From: Sympetrum striolatum
Taxonomy: Eukaryota; Arthropoda; Insecta; Odonata; Libellulidae
Length of the DNA: 64,000 bases
Direction of reading: 5' to 3'
Assembly (NCBI GenBank): GCA_947579665.1
Contig: OX388344.1
Coordinates: 13,386,346 to 13,450,345, forward strand
The notes under the pieces are model-generated. The model had not been told where the DNA came from. It worked only from the letters and a program-made list of their open reading frames with translations, and searched no databases. How positions within the stretch are numbered: the stretch's first letter is position 1; every line of letters begins with the position of its first letter. Position numbers and translations under genes: made by a program. This document shows, one piece after another, positions 1 to 11,193 of the stretch.

Positions 1-1034
1 CTATATAGAAATTGTCTTACCTCTCCTGATTATTATTGACCGATATCCACTCCTTATGCATCATTAAAAGTGAGAAAATATCCCATAGTTCAACAACGCA
101 TTCATCAGCTCGAAATTATTTCTTAGCATTAAGTGTCATGCAGGAGGAAAACATTTAAGAACAGTTTCAATGACATTAACAATTTTCTTGGAATTCTGTA
201 AGGAGAGACCTTCATCAGTGCAATTGTTCACTCATGCCTCGGTAGCTTTCATTCATCACAGCCATGATCACGACTGGGACAAAAGAAAATGAGAGATACA
301 TTTTTCTCTATCCTGTACCACATGACTAATGGAAACAGGCCATTCATCAGAGTGTTATAGCAGGAACAAAGGAGAATAATTGAAGTAAAAATAGAAGGAT
401 CGCGAGGAAGGGCAAAATCAGGAATGGGGATTCTAGAATACGTAAAATAATGGCAACGTTACACGCAAATGAACGATGAATACCAGCACCAACTTCAATG
501 AAAATTTATCACTTGAGTCACTTGCAAATGAACTCTTGTTGCAAAGTTGATTACTTAGTAAAATGCATTGCCATACAAACCACAGGAAAAATAAAATCTT
601 ATATATAAATAGTGATTTGCTAAGGATAATTGAGAGAAACGGATAAAGGGAATCATTAAATCAGAACAGAGAAACAAAGAATGGACTTGAATATCCTAAA
701 ACTTCCTAAGTTCGCTAGTAAAACTTCACAATCCTTAAAACCATAATGGAAAAATATTGAAAGGAATAGCTATTGAACCATAATTTTATATGAATTTTGT
801 AGAAATACTGAAATAATATTGATTTTATGCTTAAAAATTTTTTTTATTATTATTTTTCTATTCAATTTTTAGAGGAAATATTAGGGTCAAAAAATGCGAC
901 AAAGGTCGGGAAATTATAAAATGAAAAATATATGAAATGTGCAAAAGAAAATCAAAGGAATTGGGTATTTTAATAGTGAAGCCTGTAATGTTGTGCTCAC
1001 TACCTTAGTAAATGCACTTACTTTAAGGAATCAG
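1..1034. other. AT-rich noncoding stretch
   Basis: No open frame, splice-site pair, tRNA-like box or clear repeat stands out here. Short A and T runs occur near 838-858. It could be intron or intergenic sequence. Confidence 0.5.
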
Positions 1035-1157
1035 CTGTCTTGTTACCTAGGACGTGACTTTTTCTTACGACTGAGTTTCACTTTCTACGACGGCGAGGGA
1101 AATCAGCAGAATACTGTTGAAGAGAAAACATCCCAGTTACTGATCACCTGTAAATAA
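1035..1157 (+). CDS. candidate terminal exon, unrecognised protein
   Basis: A 123-nt open stretch follows an AG at 1033-1034 and ends in TAA. Its C-terminal part reads SFTFYDGEGNQQNTVEEK and ends TCK. An AATAAA polyadenylation hexamer overlaps the stop (1153-1158), as expected for a last exon, and the stretch is clearly GC-richer than its surroundings. The weak point is the acceptor: the preceding pyrimidine tract is poor. No family is recognised. The same DNA could simply be a GC-rich patch; confidence is low. Confidence 0.3.
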   Translation: MSCYLGRDFFLRLSFTFYDGEGNQQNTVEEKTSQLLITCK

Positions 1158-3062
1158 ATATTTGCTTTAATTAAGTTGCATTAAAAATTTTCAGTTCACA
1201 GTTATTACTATTATTAATATAAATTGCCAATAATGTAGCAAGGACTTATTAAATTTACAATACGACATTATTATCATTACATGAGTAAAACTTGCCTCAA
1301 ATCGGCTTAAGAGATTAAAATTCATAATTGAATTAAATGTATTGAAAGTGACGTACTCATTTTGTTACAAACAAGAATAAAATTTATTGATTTAATATAA
1401 TTAGAATGACAAATCTAAAAAGAATGAAAATTTTATTTTGAATATGGCATGAATAAGAATACACTAGAGTACACCAAATACAGAATAATAATATTAACAA
1501 TTATCGTGACTTGGCACAATGCACTTATGTATTGTTAAAAATTATCACTAATGGTCATCATATTGTTTGCTAAAATATATTACAGATTATACTATTTAGG
1601 TAACTATATTCAGATTCAATGAAGTTAATAATTATTTATACCACTGGCATCGCTGCTGAGATTTTTAAATCCCTAAATCCCTTATGGTTACAATTGCCAT
1701 GACATCTCATCGGAAGATACGTTAAGAAAAGTTTTTAAAAAGGAACGTGCAAAACTCGTTCCTAAGTAGTTACTCAAAAGTTTCAGAATACTTAATAGTG
1801 ATCGATTTAAAACATATAAGGCATTCTTAATTTCTAACCATCGTATCCAAAATGACACACGACCGAATTACTTTTTTCTTCTAAAAGTCGGCAAGTGATA
1901 CGTTAAAATTTAAATCGATTATACAGTAGGCTTTTAGGAACAACCACTTCTTGTTTTCTCCGAGTACCGGGGAAAAAACAAGGAGCGCCGACAACCACGG
2001 TTTTCTGAGATATTAAACCTCCAACTCATTAGCAGCCGTGTACCAAATTTTCATTCTTTACATATGAATTGATTTGTACTACCGAAAAGAAGAAATACTA
2101 CAAAACTAAAATGACCTTAGAGCAGAGAATACTTAGATAGTCACTTCTTGGCTAATAAATATTAACGCCACTGGAATCGACACTGAATTTGAAATCTCGA
2201 ATTCCGTTAGAGTTCCCGTTGGCGAAATCTCGCAAGAAACTGGAAAATATTTTAAAACGTATATTGAAAATGTGTTCCTTAATATTTATTTAAATTTACA
2301 GAACACCCATTAATGACGGATGAAAAAGCAACTAATTCTTGATTCCTAGACAAATATCAAAAATGATAAGCGACTGAATTACTCGGGCAAATTCTTCTAG
2401 AAGTGATCTTCGGCAATCGATAAGTTAAAATTTTAATCGACAATTCATGAAAAGGAATATTTCGAAATTGCGATATTGAAAGCAGGAGTAAAGAGGTAGT
2501 TTTGTGGACGAAGGTCAAGGGGTGGGAAAGTGCTTCATTATCTCAAATAAACAGCTTTACGGTGACGCTTGGTTTCCACTGAATTCCAGTTATTTAATCA
2601 CTGTATTATGTTGTAACATGTATTACATAATAGAAACATCGCGCGGCGCATTCGACAGGAATAAATTCAGTAATTGGATACATAGTAATGAAGCAGTTAC
2701 CTTATAAGCGTTATAATAAATAATCACTTAAAGTATGTATTGATAAATCTATGTGACATAATGCAATTTGAACTCCCGATGTCGTTACCGTTGGTGACTT
2801 CTCGTGTAGAACTCGAAAGGTCTTTAACGAGATTTTGAACCTCTAATTCATTAAAAGCCGCATTCTAAATTTTGTTTCATGACATCAGAATTATAAAATA
2901 ATATTTACTTCCAATAAACCTGAGGCGTGCAGGAGAAAAAAATTGGAACAGTTTCGAAGTTAATGAGTTATTCACGACTCCAGCAACGAATATTTCGCAA
3001 AGACATAAAACGAAACGTTAGTAGAATCACACAAGTCATATTCGCTTATTGGATCACAGGTG
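1158..3062. other. AT-rich noncoding stretch
   Basis: No supported gene. A 67-codon open frame at 2504-2707 has no splice or promoter context and looks accidental. Short fragments recur in diverged form (compare 1800-1945 with 2345-2450: a 'cgactgaattactc' type segment followed by 'cggcaa.tgataagttaaaatt'), suggesting an old local duplication. Confidence 0.4.
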
Positions 3063-3370
3063 AGCTTAATGAACCATAACTTTGCTTATTAAATGATTAC
3101 TAAACTTAGCACATAATAACTAAGCTTAGCATGTGATAACTTCTTTTCTTAAGTGATAATTCCGCTTAGGAGATAATAACTCCGCTTCTCAAGCGATAAC
3201 TTAGCTTAAGACTTAGTAAATAATAATTCTAAAAACCGTAACTTATATTTTTAAGAAAAAGCTCTGCTTAGCAAATGATAATTCCGCTTACAAAATGACA
3301 ACTTCTCAACTCAAGAGATAACTTCGCTTTTAAGTGAAAACTTCGCAAAGCAAATGATAATAATAACTTC
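3063..3370. repeat. degenerate ~20-bp AT-rich minisatellite
   Basis: About a dozen imperfect tandem units of roughly 19-21 bp resemble 'gataacttcgcttagcaaat'. The constant parts are ATAACT and GCTTA. Units are clearest at 3100-3220 and 3265-3365. Unit length and sequence drift, so the array is old. Confidence 0.7.
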
Positions 3371-3459
3371 TCTAATGGAAATGAAAAGAACCCAATTACA
3401 TCCATTTAAAAAATTATTGCTACTTACAATGACACACAACCATTCCCTAGCCAGAAAAT

Positions 3460-3537
3460 TCGAACTTGCCGGGGTTCGAACCCGAGACCTTTGCGTTGGC
3501 GTAGCTAGCGCGCTAATCACTTCGTCACCGTAGCAGG
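3460..3537 (-). mobile_element. tRNA-derived SINE head (minus strand)
   Basis: Read on the minus strand, the segment has a tRNA-like layout. An A-box-like region (GTGACGAAGTGATTAGCGCG) is followed about 40 nt later by a perfect B box, GGTTCGAACCC. The arms do not make a full cloverleaf with an anticodon I can assign, so a SINE head is more likely than a tRNA gene. Confidence 0.6.
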
Positions 3538-6400
3538 CAACTTATTTAATCTGAGATTCCCTAAGAACAGAAAACCGAATGTAATTTCCCGAACATTGAA
3601 ATTCCTGCTCATTCAAGACAACTATTCGCCGGAAATATTTTCATCGCGATAGAATATCGATGAATCACATAAATAAGCGCAGACTTAGTAAGAATCTTCA
3701 TTACGCGCAAACTTTCTTTCTTGGAATTTTTTCACTTGGAAGTGATATATTTCGCATTAATGTCTAACGAAACATCGGAAGTATCATCTCTTGGTATTTG
3801 AGATTCCCTTAGAAAAGACAATTCTTCCGCGTCAGTAAAAATCTAATAATTTGAATTTCCGAATGTTGAAAATACGATACAAATTTAATTTGCCGAATGT
3901 TCAATCTCCCGCAAGCTCATTCGGAAAACATCGTTCACAGAAATATTCCGTGTCATGGTAGATTAGCAATAGATAGATTAAGTGCATTGCAACCAAATAC
4001 ACTATGCTTTTAACATATATCTGCACTTCAAAAGTTTAAACATAACGAAAAAGATTCAAATTCTTACCGTTACTCCGGAAGTGAACCACCACGACCTTTC
4101 CCCCGCGAAGTCTCACCGGAAACTGCAAATTTTGTCACAGAAAACCATTACAAAAGAGAAGCTGCGTTCTCATTGGTGGAAATTTGTTTTCCCCCACCCC
4201 TACCGCCGTCAACCGTTACATTTAAAATCACCAAAAATAATGAAAATAATAATATGTTGATTTTAAATAACAGAATTTTGTTTAAATAATTACATTTTTG
4301 AAAATGGGATTAATTGTAAAAAACTACTTTTAACTATAAGCGAGTTCTATAATAACCTCGAAGTTAACGATGTCTGGTATTAACTGGGTTAGGATAAACG
4401 CCACGAAAAGAATCGTATTGAGATAAGCATGTTAGTTAGAGTATGGAAGTAGATTACATTTCAAAATTAAATTAAGTTGTCAGTCGTAAAGTGAGTAAAT
4501 ATCCTTTTGGTTAACACTTATAAAATCTCATTCTCACTTTACCGGAAATTGCATGGATTCAAATATCGCAATGATCGTCAAGAGAACTGCTTGTTTATAA
4601 TATCAAAAATTTTGGAAAATTTACGTACATTTTGTTAAAATGCTCGAGAGTTAGTTTCGAAAACGATATTTCACGACCAAAATAATAATCTTCGTTCAAT
4701 ATCTGTTCTTTTGGTGCTTGTCTCGACTCAGCACGACCATACCTTCTAATTTAATTCTTCAAAAGAAATAAAGCCTGCAAACGATAAAAAGAGAAGTTTA
4801 GGTGTATTTATTATGGAAAACTGTTTGAGCGATCTTGGTTCGAACCCAGACAAAGTATCGAACAAAAATAAATCGGCACTTCGTTCCTGATCTCGAAGAA
4901 TACTTGTGCAAATTTTTAGCCGGTTCAGACAAACGCTGTGGACTCTAATCGATGACAAACACTGAATTTCTACTTTACAAATAAGGTTAGTATTTAGTTA
5001 AAATGTTCTCCTAAATCAACGTTTCAAGCGAGTGCAATCTTTAAGGCGATCAGTGATCATATTACGACACACGTTTTCAAATAATCCCACCTCTCTGTAT
5101 CTGATTAACACACGAAGTTATGAATGTTTCATTGGGAAATTGATTCCTCTATTTGAATCGATAACACCGTACACGACTTTGAGTAGCGACATAAAATAAC
5201 AACATTCTGGAAGGAATACTAAAGAAATGAATGCTATGGTAACGGAAAATGGAAACTCCAGCACGATGAACAAAACCATCTCAAAACTTTTCCAATCGAT
5301 AGTTTAAATCGGTATTTGCAACCCAATCTCACACTATGTTGAAATAATACCAAACTTTGTTAATGCACGACTTGTATAATGCATGTCATTCGATAATTCT
5401 ACCTTCCACGCCCCGCAATAACACGTTCATCGGAAGAAAGATCGATTTCGTAAAGGATTGCTCCCGTTTAATTATTACTTTCGAATAGAAGTAGATATTC
5501 CAAACCATAGAAGCTGTACGGCATGTGATTCACTGGCACATGTTGCACAATAAAAGGAACCAGGTTCGATCTTCCAGCAGAACTCTCAATTCCACTTCCT
5601 GGTTATTATAACTACCACACCACTCACAAACACTCGGAATATTTAAATATATTCACTACGAAACGTAATAAATTATACTTTTTAGTCGGCACAACCACAT
5701 GGAAGTCATACATTCGTAAAAACAGAGTCAATCCTAGCACTCACTGTACTTCGCTTCGCTACTCGCGATTCTTCTGAAAATAAAAGTCAGTCCAACGAAG
5801 CGTTTCCGAAGGTGACATCGTCATTAGTAATGACCTCGTGATTTCAAAAGCTAAGGAAGAATTGCCGATTTTTAAGAGAGGCAAACCTTTCTTTCAGACG
5901 TTTTCAGGTACGAAATAGCTATGAATAGAACTAGGCATTCGCTGATATCGTACTTACTCCACTACTTAATCTGAACCGTTCTTTTTGACCACTATCCCAA
6001 CTTCTCTTCTCCCCATTGATTCTATGTCTCAAATTTTGCAGCAAATACACTTTTATCAATCGTGAATTAAACATTTCGCTCCATAGGAAAATGTTTACTA
6101 AACAAAACAGTATTACATTATGTGTCAGCTGATCTTGGAGGCACGCTGTGAAACCATGGTCGATCTATATAATAACGTGTAGTTAAGTAAACGTATTCCA
6201 ATTTTGCTAGAAGATTTCACAGTAGCAGAATATACACCACAAACCAACCTTATCTCATCCATTAAACTCGCTTCTCCCTTGCATGAAATGACAACGCTTC
6301 GAGTTGCCTTCCGAAAATTCCGGAACTGTCGGAACTCGATGTTCTTTCTTTCCTGGTCTGACTGACGTAACTTCAAATTCAAATGCATTGGGAAATGGTC
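3538..6400. other. noncoding, no supported gene
   Basis: Mostly AT-rich. A 92-codon frame at 3982-4260 and a 70-codon minus frame at 4746-4958 have no splice or promoter support. A B-box-like GGTTCGAACCC at 4838-4850 may be a SINE relic. Nothing else is assigned. Confidence 0.4.
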
Positions 6401-6860
6401 TACTGTACAATCGAAAGATTTTCAAAGTACCTCAAAATTGCTCGTCTTTGTGAAGTTGATTTGTTTGAAAGAAGTCCTTTTCCTCTAGATTTCTGTATTT
6501 TACCTGTGTTTCGTTAGAGTATACGTACGGGAAACATACATGAAGAACGTGTATCGACAGTTGAAAGCGTAGACTCGACTCACAGCAATATCGTAAATCA
6601 AGTGTCGAAAAATGTGTTGTTCCAAATCTGTGATCGAAAAATTCCTAAGGAGATACTTCTGATGATTCATTGATTTCGTGCTGCAGTTCACGGGAATTGG
6701 GAATCCTTTGATCAAGTTAAAATAGCAAAATGCAGGATTCTACTGTAAGTACAATGACATGGTGCATTGATTTGAATCTAGATGCATGTGAATATGAAAT
6801 TTCACCTCGTGGGTAAGCAAAGGGTGGTTCTACTTGGCTCTCTGATATCAGAATTCACAG
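6400..6860 (+). other. paralogous first-exon-like segment D1, donor at 6745
   Basis: The segment ends with ATGCAGGATTCTACT (6730-6744) directly followed by a near-consensus donor GTAAGTAC. The surrounding ~450 bp aligns in the same orientation with 15560-16060 (segment D2), at perhaps two-thirds identity. Both keep an ATG five codons before the donor (MQDST and MQDLK). It lies immediately outside the left arm of the inverted duplication. It may be a first exon of a family member or a relic; no downstream exon in the same direction was found. Confidence 0.4.
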
Positions 6861-7482
6861 CGAATTTAGTAACGTATTCTGAAATGCTGTATGATAATGT
6901 AAAATTGATTGTAATACTCTTTGAAATGCTTGCAATAAACAATACGACTTGCCGAGGTAGCTTAAGTAACACCAATCAAAGATTCGAGTGAGTGGGAACT
7001 TTTTAAATTCATCCAACAAACCGATCTATTGACCGATGCATTTACGATGCTTTCCACCAATGTCCATCGCTGAGATTAATTCCCGATGAAGAGCCGCAGG
7101 GTTCTGACGACATTCACATTCAAATGTGAATAACCTCATTAAAAGCCAGTAAATGGAAACTTACAAATAAAACGTATTTATAATGCAAAAAAACGATGCG
7201 ATGATTTACGTTTCAACAGAGTTTAAGGAATTATGGAGATGGAACAAATTGCAAATGCAACGGAAGCAATCTAGTAAAACAGCAGAAAAAACCTACGGAC
7301 TGTTCTTAAATCCATCAATAATTGATAATCCATCAAAGTAATCAGATCGATGTAATTCAGCCAGTTTGATAAATTTAAAAACGTCACCAGTGCTGGAATT
7401 TTCTCGGATATTAATTTCCTAGTTTCTTATTGCTTTAAAAATTTATAGATTGAAAGTGATGTAATTGTGTCCATAAATTATC

Positions 7483-7616
7483 TCAAATTTTCTTCCAAAT
7501 TCTTGCCAAAGTGAATATGAAACTATCCAATTTTAAAGAATGTTTTATTCTATGTGATTTTGATTCAAAATTTGCTAAAAGAATAAATCCTTCATACGTG
7601 GACGTTTTCTTTGGTT
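7483..7616 (-). CDS. terminal exon (exon C) of left duplicated gene
   Basis: On the minus strand a strong acceptor, TTTTTGCTTTCAG, precedes 7616. The exon starts with two bases completing a codon (phase 1) and runs to a TGA at 7483-7485: 44 codons. This phase matches the donor of the 111-nt exon at 11083-11193, whose last base G plus AA makes a Glu codon. The encoded tail includes EGFILLANFESKS and ends ARIWKKI. The matching stretch of the right arm encodes EGFILLANFESQS in an equivalent frame, so that piece survived divergence. No domain is recognised. The 3.4-kb intron upstream contains the GC-tract MITE at 8284-8524. Confidence 0.6.
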
Positions 7617-8283
7617 CTGAAAGCAAAAATACAAATAAACACTGTACACAGATCTGAATACCTAATGTTAATGACAATAACAATTACCTTTTCTTCTACT
7701 GTGACATTGAATGTGCTATTCAACACCTTTTATCATCCAACATCGTCTTATTCCTTCAAAATAGTCTAAAGTTTACAAAGAATATTGTTAATGAAATGCA
7801 CAAGTTTCTCTACGAAAACAAAAAAGATCGAATCGGGAATGTTGATTTTGGAATCCATGACGGAGAAGCCTTTTGTGTTGATCCATTAATCATAGTAAAT
7901 TACTGCTGAGAGAGGGAAATAGTATTCCATAAAGAAAGAGGAATGCATAATTTTATTTAAACGGCTTCTTTTGGCTTGAGGATATGCAAATATAATAGAT
8001 TTATTGTTGTCCTGACAATATCTTTCTAAAATGTATTAAGTATTATAGTAAGTTCTTCTTCCTTTCTGTTCATAAAAGAGATGTCAATTCTCATTTAAGA
8101 AGGGAGATATTGCCATGGAACGAATTGCAGACTCGATCAAACCCTTAAAAAGTTGTGGTAAACATTTGCAAGTGATAGAATGCGTAAGAATGACATTGGA
8201 AGGCGTTCCAGCGATAGAATGAGTAAATCTCTGCATTATTTAGGAATAATTTGCCTTTAATGAACACAGTAAACCTATGAAAA

Positions 8284-8524
8284 GGCGCCCAGTGAATTGG
8301 TTCGGGGGGAATTCGTAAGCGGGGAATTGACCCCCCCCCCCGCTGATGTTGTACTACCACCCAACCCACCCCCCCGTTTATTTATTTATAACATTAACCA
8401 ATAATCAGAGCGTGTACATTAACATAAGACTGAATAACAATAGTACAACATGAGCGCGGGGGATCAACTCCCTGCGTACGATTTCTCCGCGTACGAATTC
8501 ACCGCGTACGAATTCACCGGCGCC
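8284..8524. mobile_element. MITE-like element with GGCGCC termini (left arm copy)
   Basis: Bounded by GGCGCCCAGTGAATTGGTTC at one end and the inverse of a GGCGCC-GTGAATTCGTACGC end at the other. It contains G and C homopolymer tracts (8330-8341, 8370-8376) and tandem GCGTACGAATTCACC blocks. The same element sits at the equivalent place in the right arm (21309-21540), so it inserted before the duplication. The target-site duplication is not clear. An open frame crossing it is a by-product. Confidence 0.55.
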
Positions 8525-9019
8525 CGGTGAATTGGTCCGGAGGGAATTGGTACGAGGGATATATTATTGGGAAGTAGCACTCAAAAACATTGAGATGACT
8601 CACAACTGACGAAGGATTTATTTACATATTCTTAAATTGTGTCGGTTTAATGACATTATGCTTTAATTATTTGCATTAATACTTAAAGATCATTAATTTA
8701 TGACAAAGTGTTATTCAGAGCCGGGATGTGTGTGGAATCACTGAGTTGCCTTTAATGAAGTTAAGCCGAGGTAGAAATCGTATCTAATGTTTTTGCGATT
8801 GGCAGAATAAAGTAAAATGTATTTATTTTACGTACGTCTCAAATCTCTATTGATCTATATAACAATTGGGCTCAAATATATTCACTGACTGCTGATTCAG
8901 CGATTTAAATTAAAGAGAATGGCATTTATATTTTAATTAGCCTCGGGTTTCTCAATAGTTTTTGCAATAAAATAACAGCCTTGATGATGCAAACAAAATC
9001 AATCAAAATCTAATAAAGG

Positions 9020-9950
9020 GAAAAAACCTCCTTCTTCAGTATGGTTATATACATTCTAAATTAGTAACAATAAGATATGAAAACTTTTAAGCTATTCTGG
9101 ATATCAATCAAATGCAGATATAAAAGTTGAAGTTATGCCCAATACTTATGAGATAACATCTATAAATAAAATTATTTTTTTCAATTAGTACAGTATTGCG
9201 AGATTGGAATGAGAAGCAAATACTAACAAAAAGGCACAGTAGTCCCTAATCACTAGCTTTGGATAAAACAATTTTAAATATGTCCGTAAATAAATAGGTT
9301 CGGCTAGTTATATGATGTCACAATTTGTAACTCTGGTGTGTGCTTCAGATACGATTTAAAGACACGAAAGCGCAACTTTTATAAGGAAAATGTAGTGAGA
9401 TATATTCAATGAAAATGTAATGTTGAGTGACTACTCTGTGTTCAACGCGGAAAGTTCACGTTTACTATTCTAAATATTCACAAGTAATTTCTAACAATAA
9501 AGCATCAATAAGTAGGTAAACTTTAATAAATGATTGGTTAATAGATTTAGAAAACGTAAGGAAACTTATGAGTTACAAAGAAGAATGAGCTAAAATGGAA
9601 CGGTATACGATCTTTAAGTTGGTCAAAGAAGTTCTGTGGTAATTGAGTTCGCTCAAATATCTTTAAATCGGGTTCTAATTTGCTAAATCGAACATTCAAT
9701 TTAGAAACCGTAACTCCTCAATAAGTTACAACGCCTTATAACAATACTGACCATCTAAGACAAACGTTTGCTTTCAAACGATGATCCAGAAGGAAATTAA
9801 GTATTCTTAGTTTAGTTGGAAATGATGAAAGAAGCAATGAAATTCTCTTTGCCATGGTGTTAATCACGGATAATTAATGCAGTATTATCTTTAAATTGGA
9901 GTGGAAATATTCAGTTTAGAAACCAAGATATTTAAGACGAGAATAGTTAT
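9020..9950. other. left-arm-specific segment
   Basis: About 850 bp present here is represented in the right arm by only ~100 bp (around 20765-20870). No terminal repeats or coding potential were recognised, so it may be a deletion in the right arm rather than an insertion here. Confidence 0.5.
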
Positions 9951-10439
9951 TCAGTTCGACTTGATTTGAGTTTGATAACTCCCTGAAAATTATCTAAATA
10001 ATTCTATTTTAATTAAAAATCAGTTAATCACTCCATGAGAATATCATTAGACATACAAATAGATAATTGTGTAACAAATATCGTTTAAAGGACCACAAAC
10101 GATGAAGATATTAATGAAGGAAGTAATCGCTGGATTTTATCAAATGTCTTATCGTGAAGATTACGCCTCTCGTCATTGCAGCATAAACATTCGAGATTTA
10201 GTATCACTCGATGTATATTTTACAGAATTTCATATAATTCGAGTGTCAGGAATATGCAAAAATTATAATCTTATTTGAAACGAGTGGTAATCTTAAAAAT
10301 ATATTCAATGCTATTATCCATTGCATTCTTTGATTGTATCTTTTTCCCAGACAAGGCGGTAAACGCACGAAGAGAAAACAAACACATAGTTCTCACAGAA
10401 GCAAACGATGTGTTTGCCTTGAACTTGAAGGAAAGCAAG

Positions 10440-10715
10440 GCAAAGAATTGAAGGCCATTGGGAAGTCATTACTCGTCTTTTGGCATTGTTAGCATGACCC
10501 TACTTCTTTTACTGATACCTCGAAAATGAAAGCAACGAAAATGAAATGAAAACGATGCTTGGAAAATTCGAAATGAATTGAAGGCCGTTGGAAAGCCATT
10601 ACTAGTCTAAGAATGATTGTTTACGTGATCATAGCTTCTTTTTAAAGTGCTTTGAAAGTGAAAGCAACGGTGAAGGGAAGCAAAATATCAATAGGCGTTG
10701 GAAAAAGCTCATCGA
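10440..10715. repeat. ~120-bp tandem repeat, left arm
   Basis: Two to three diverged direct units share a 'gaattgaaggcc.ttggaaagtcatta' block followed about 85 bp later by 'gaaaatgaaagcaacg.tgaa'. The array is also present, inverted, at 20035-20330 and therefore predates the duplication. It lies just downstream (minus strand) of the 111-nt exon. Confidence 0.6.
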
Positions 10716-11082
10716 AGAAAACGAAACTGCATTTCTGCGTCAGATCACAAAAAAATACAGAAAAAGGGAAAGGGTATGTCTGACCATTGCATTGCTGTAC
10801 TGTACTAATTATTCTCCATTACATTACACCATATGAGAATTATAAAAGATAGCAACATGCTACATGGTCGTTCAGATTATGTTGCTCAAAGTTCTTATTA
10901 AAAAGCTTTTATTCACCCCAAAAACTATTGATCAATAAATCACTTAATTGATAGTCCGTTCCACAGGTTTTTATTATATATTACACGATGTGAAAAATGA
11001 AAGTTCACAGTCCATAACGGGAGGACATTTTCAAAATACGCTGTATTAGAGATTGATATAAAAATATATAAATTGTGCTTAC

Positions 11083-11193
11083 CTAAGCCGAAGCTCCAAT
11101 TCACTGAATATACCATCGAAGGATCTCCTGTACGTCTTTCACTTCCTGAAGACGCCAATGAGCATAACGCCAAGACAATATCGGTGTTGCCTC
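11083..11193 (-). CDS. internal exon B (111 nt) of left duplicated gene
   Basis: On the minus strand the acceptor TTTTTAATTGTTTAG and the donor TTAG/GTAAGC frame an exact 111-nt exon with phase 1 at both ends. Read in that phase it encodes GNTDIVLALCSLASSGSE followed by RRTGDPSMVYSVNWSFGL, 36 whole codons. The outgoing phase fits exon C at 7616. A second frame reads EATPILSWRYAHWRLQEVKD for 30 codons before a stop; the exon-C fit favours the first. The first coding exon (13646-13687) ends in phase 0, so at least one exon between is unseen or the start differs. No family recognised. Confidence 0.65.

Noticed and set aside
3060..3370. CRISPR-like array
   Set aside because: Units are contiguous and drifting without unique spacers, in a eukaryotic genome.
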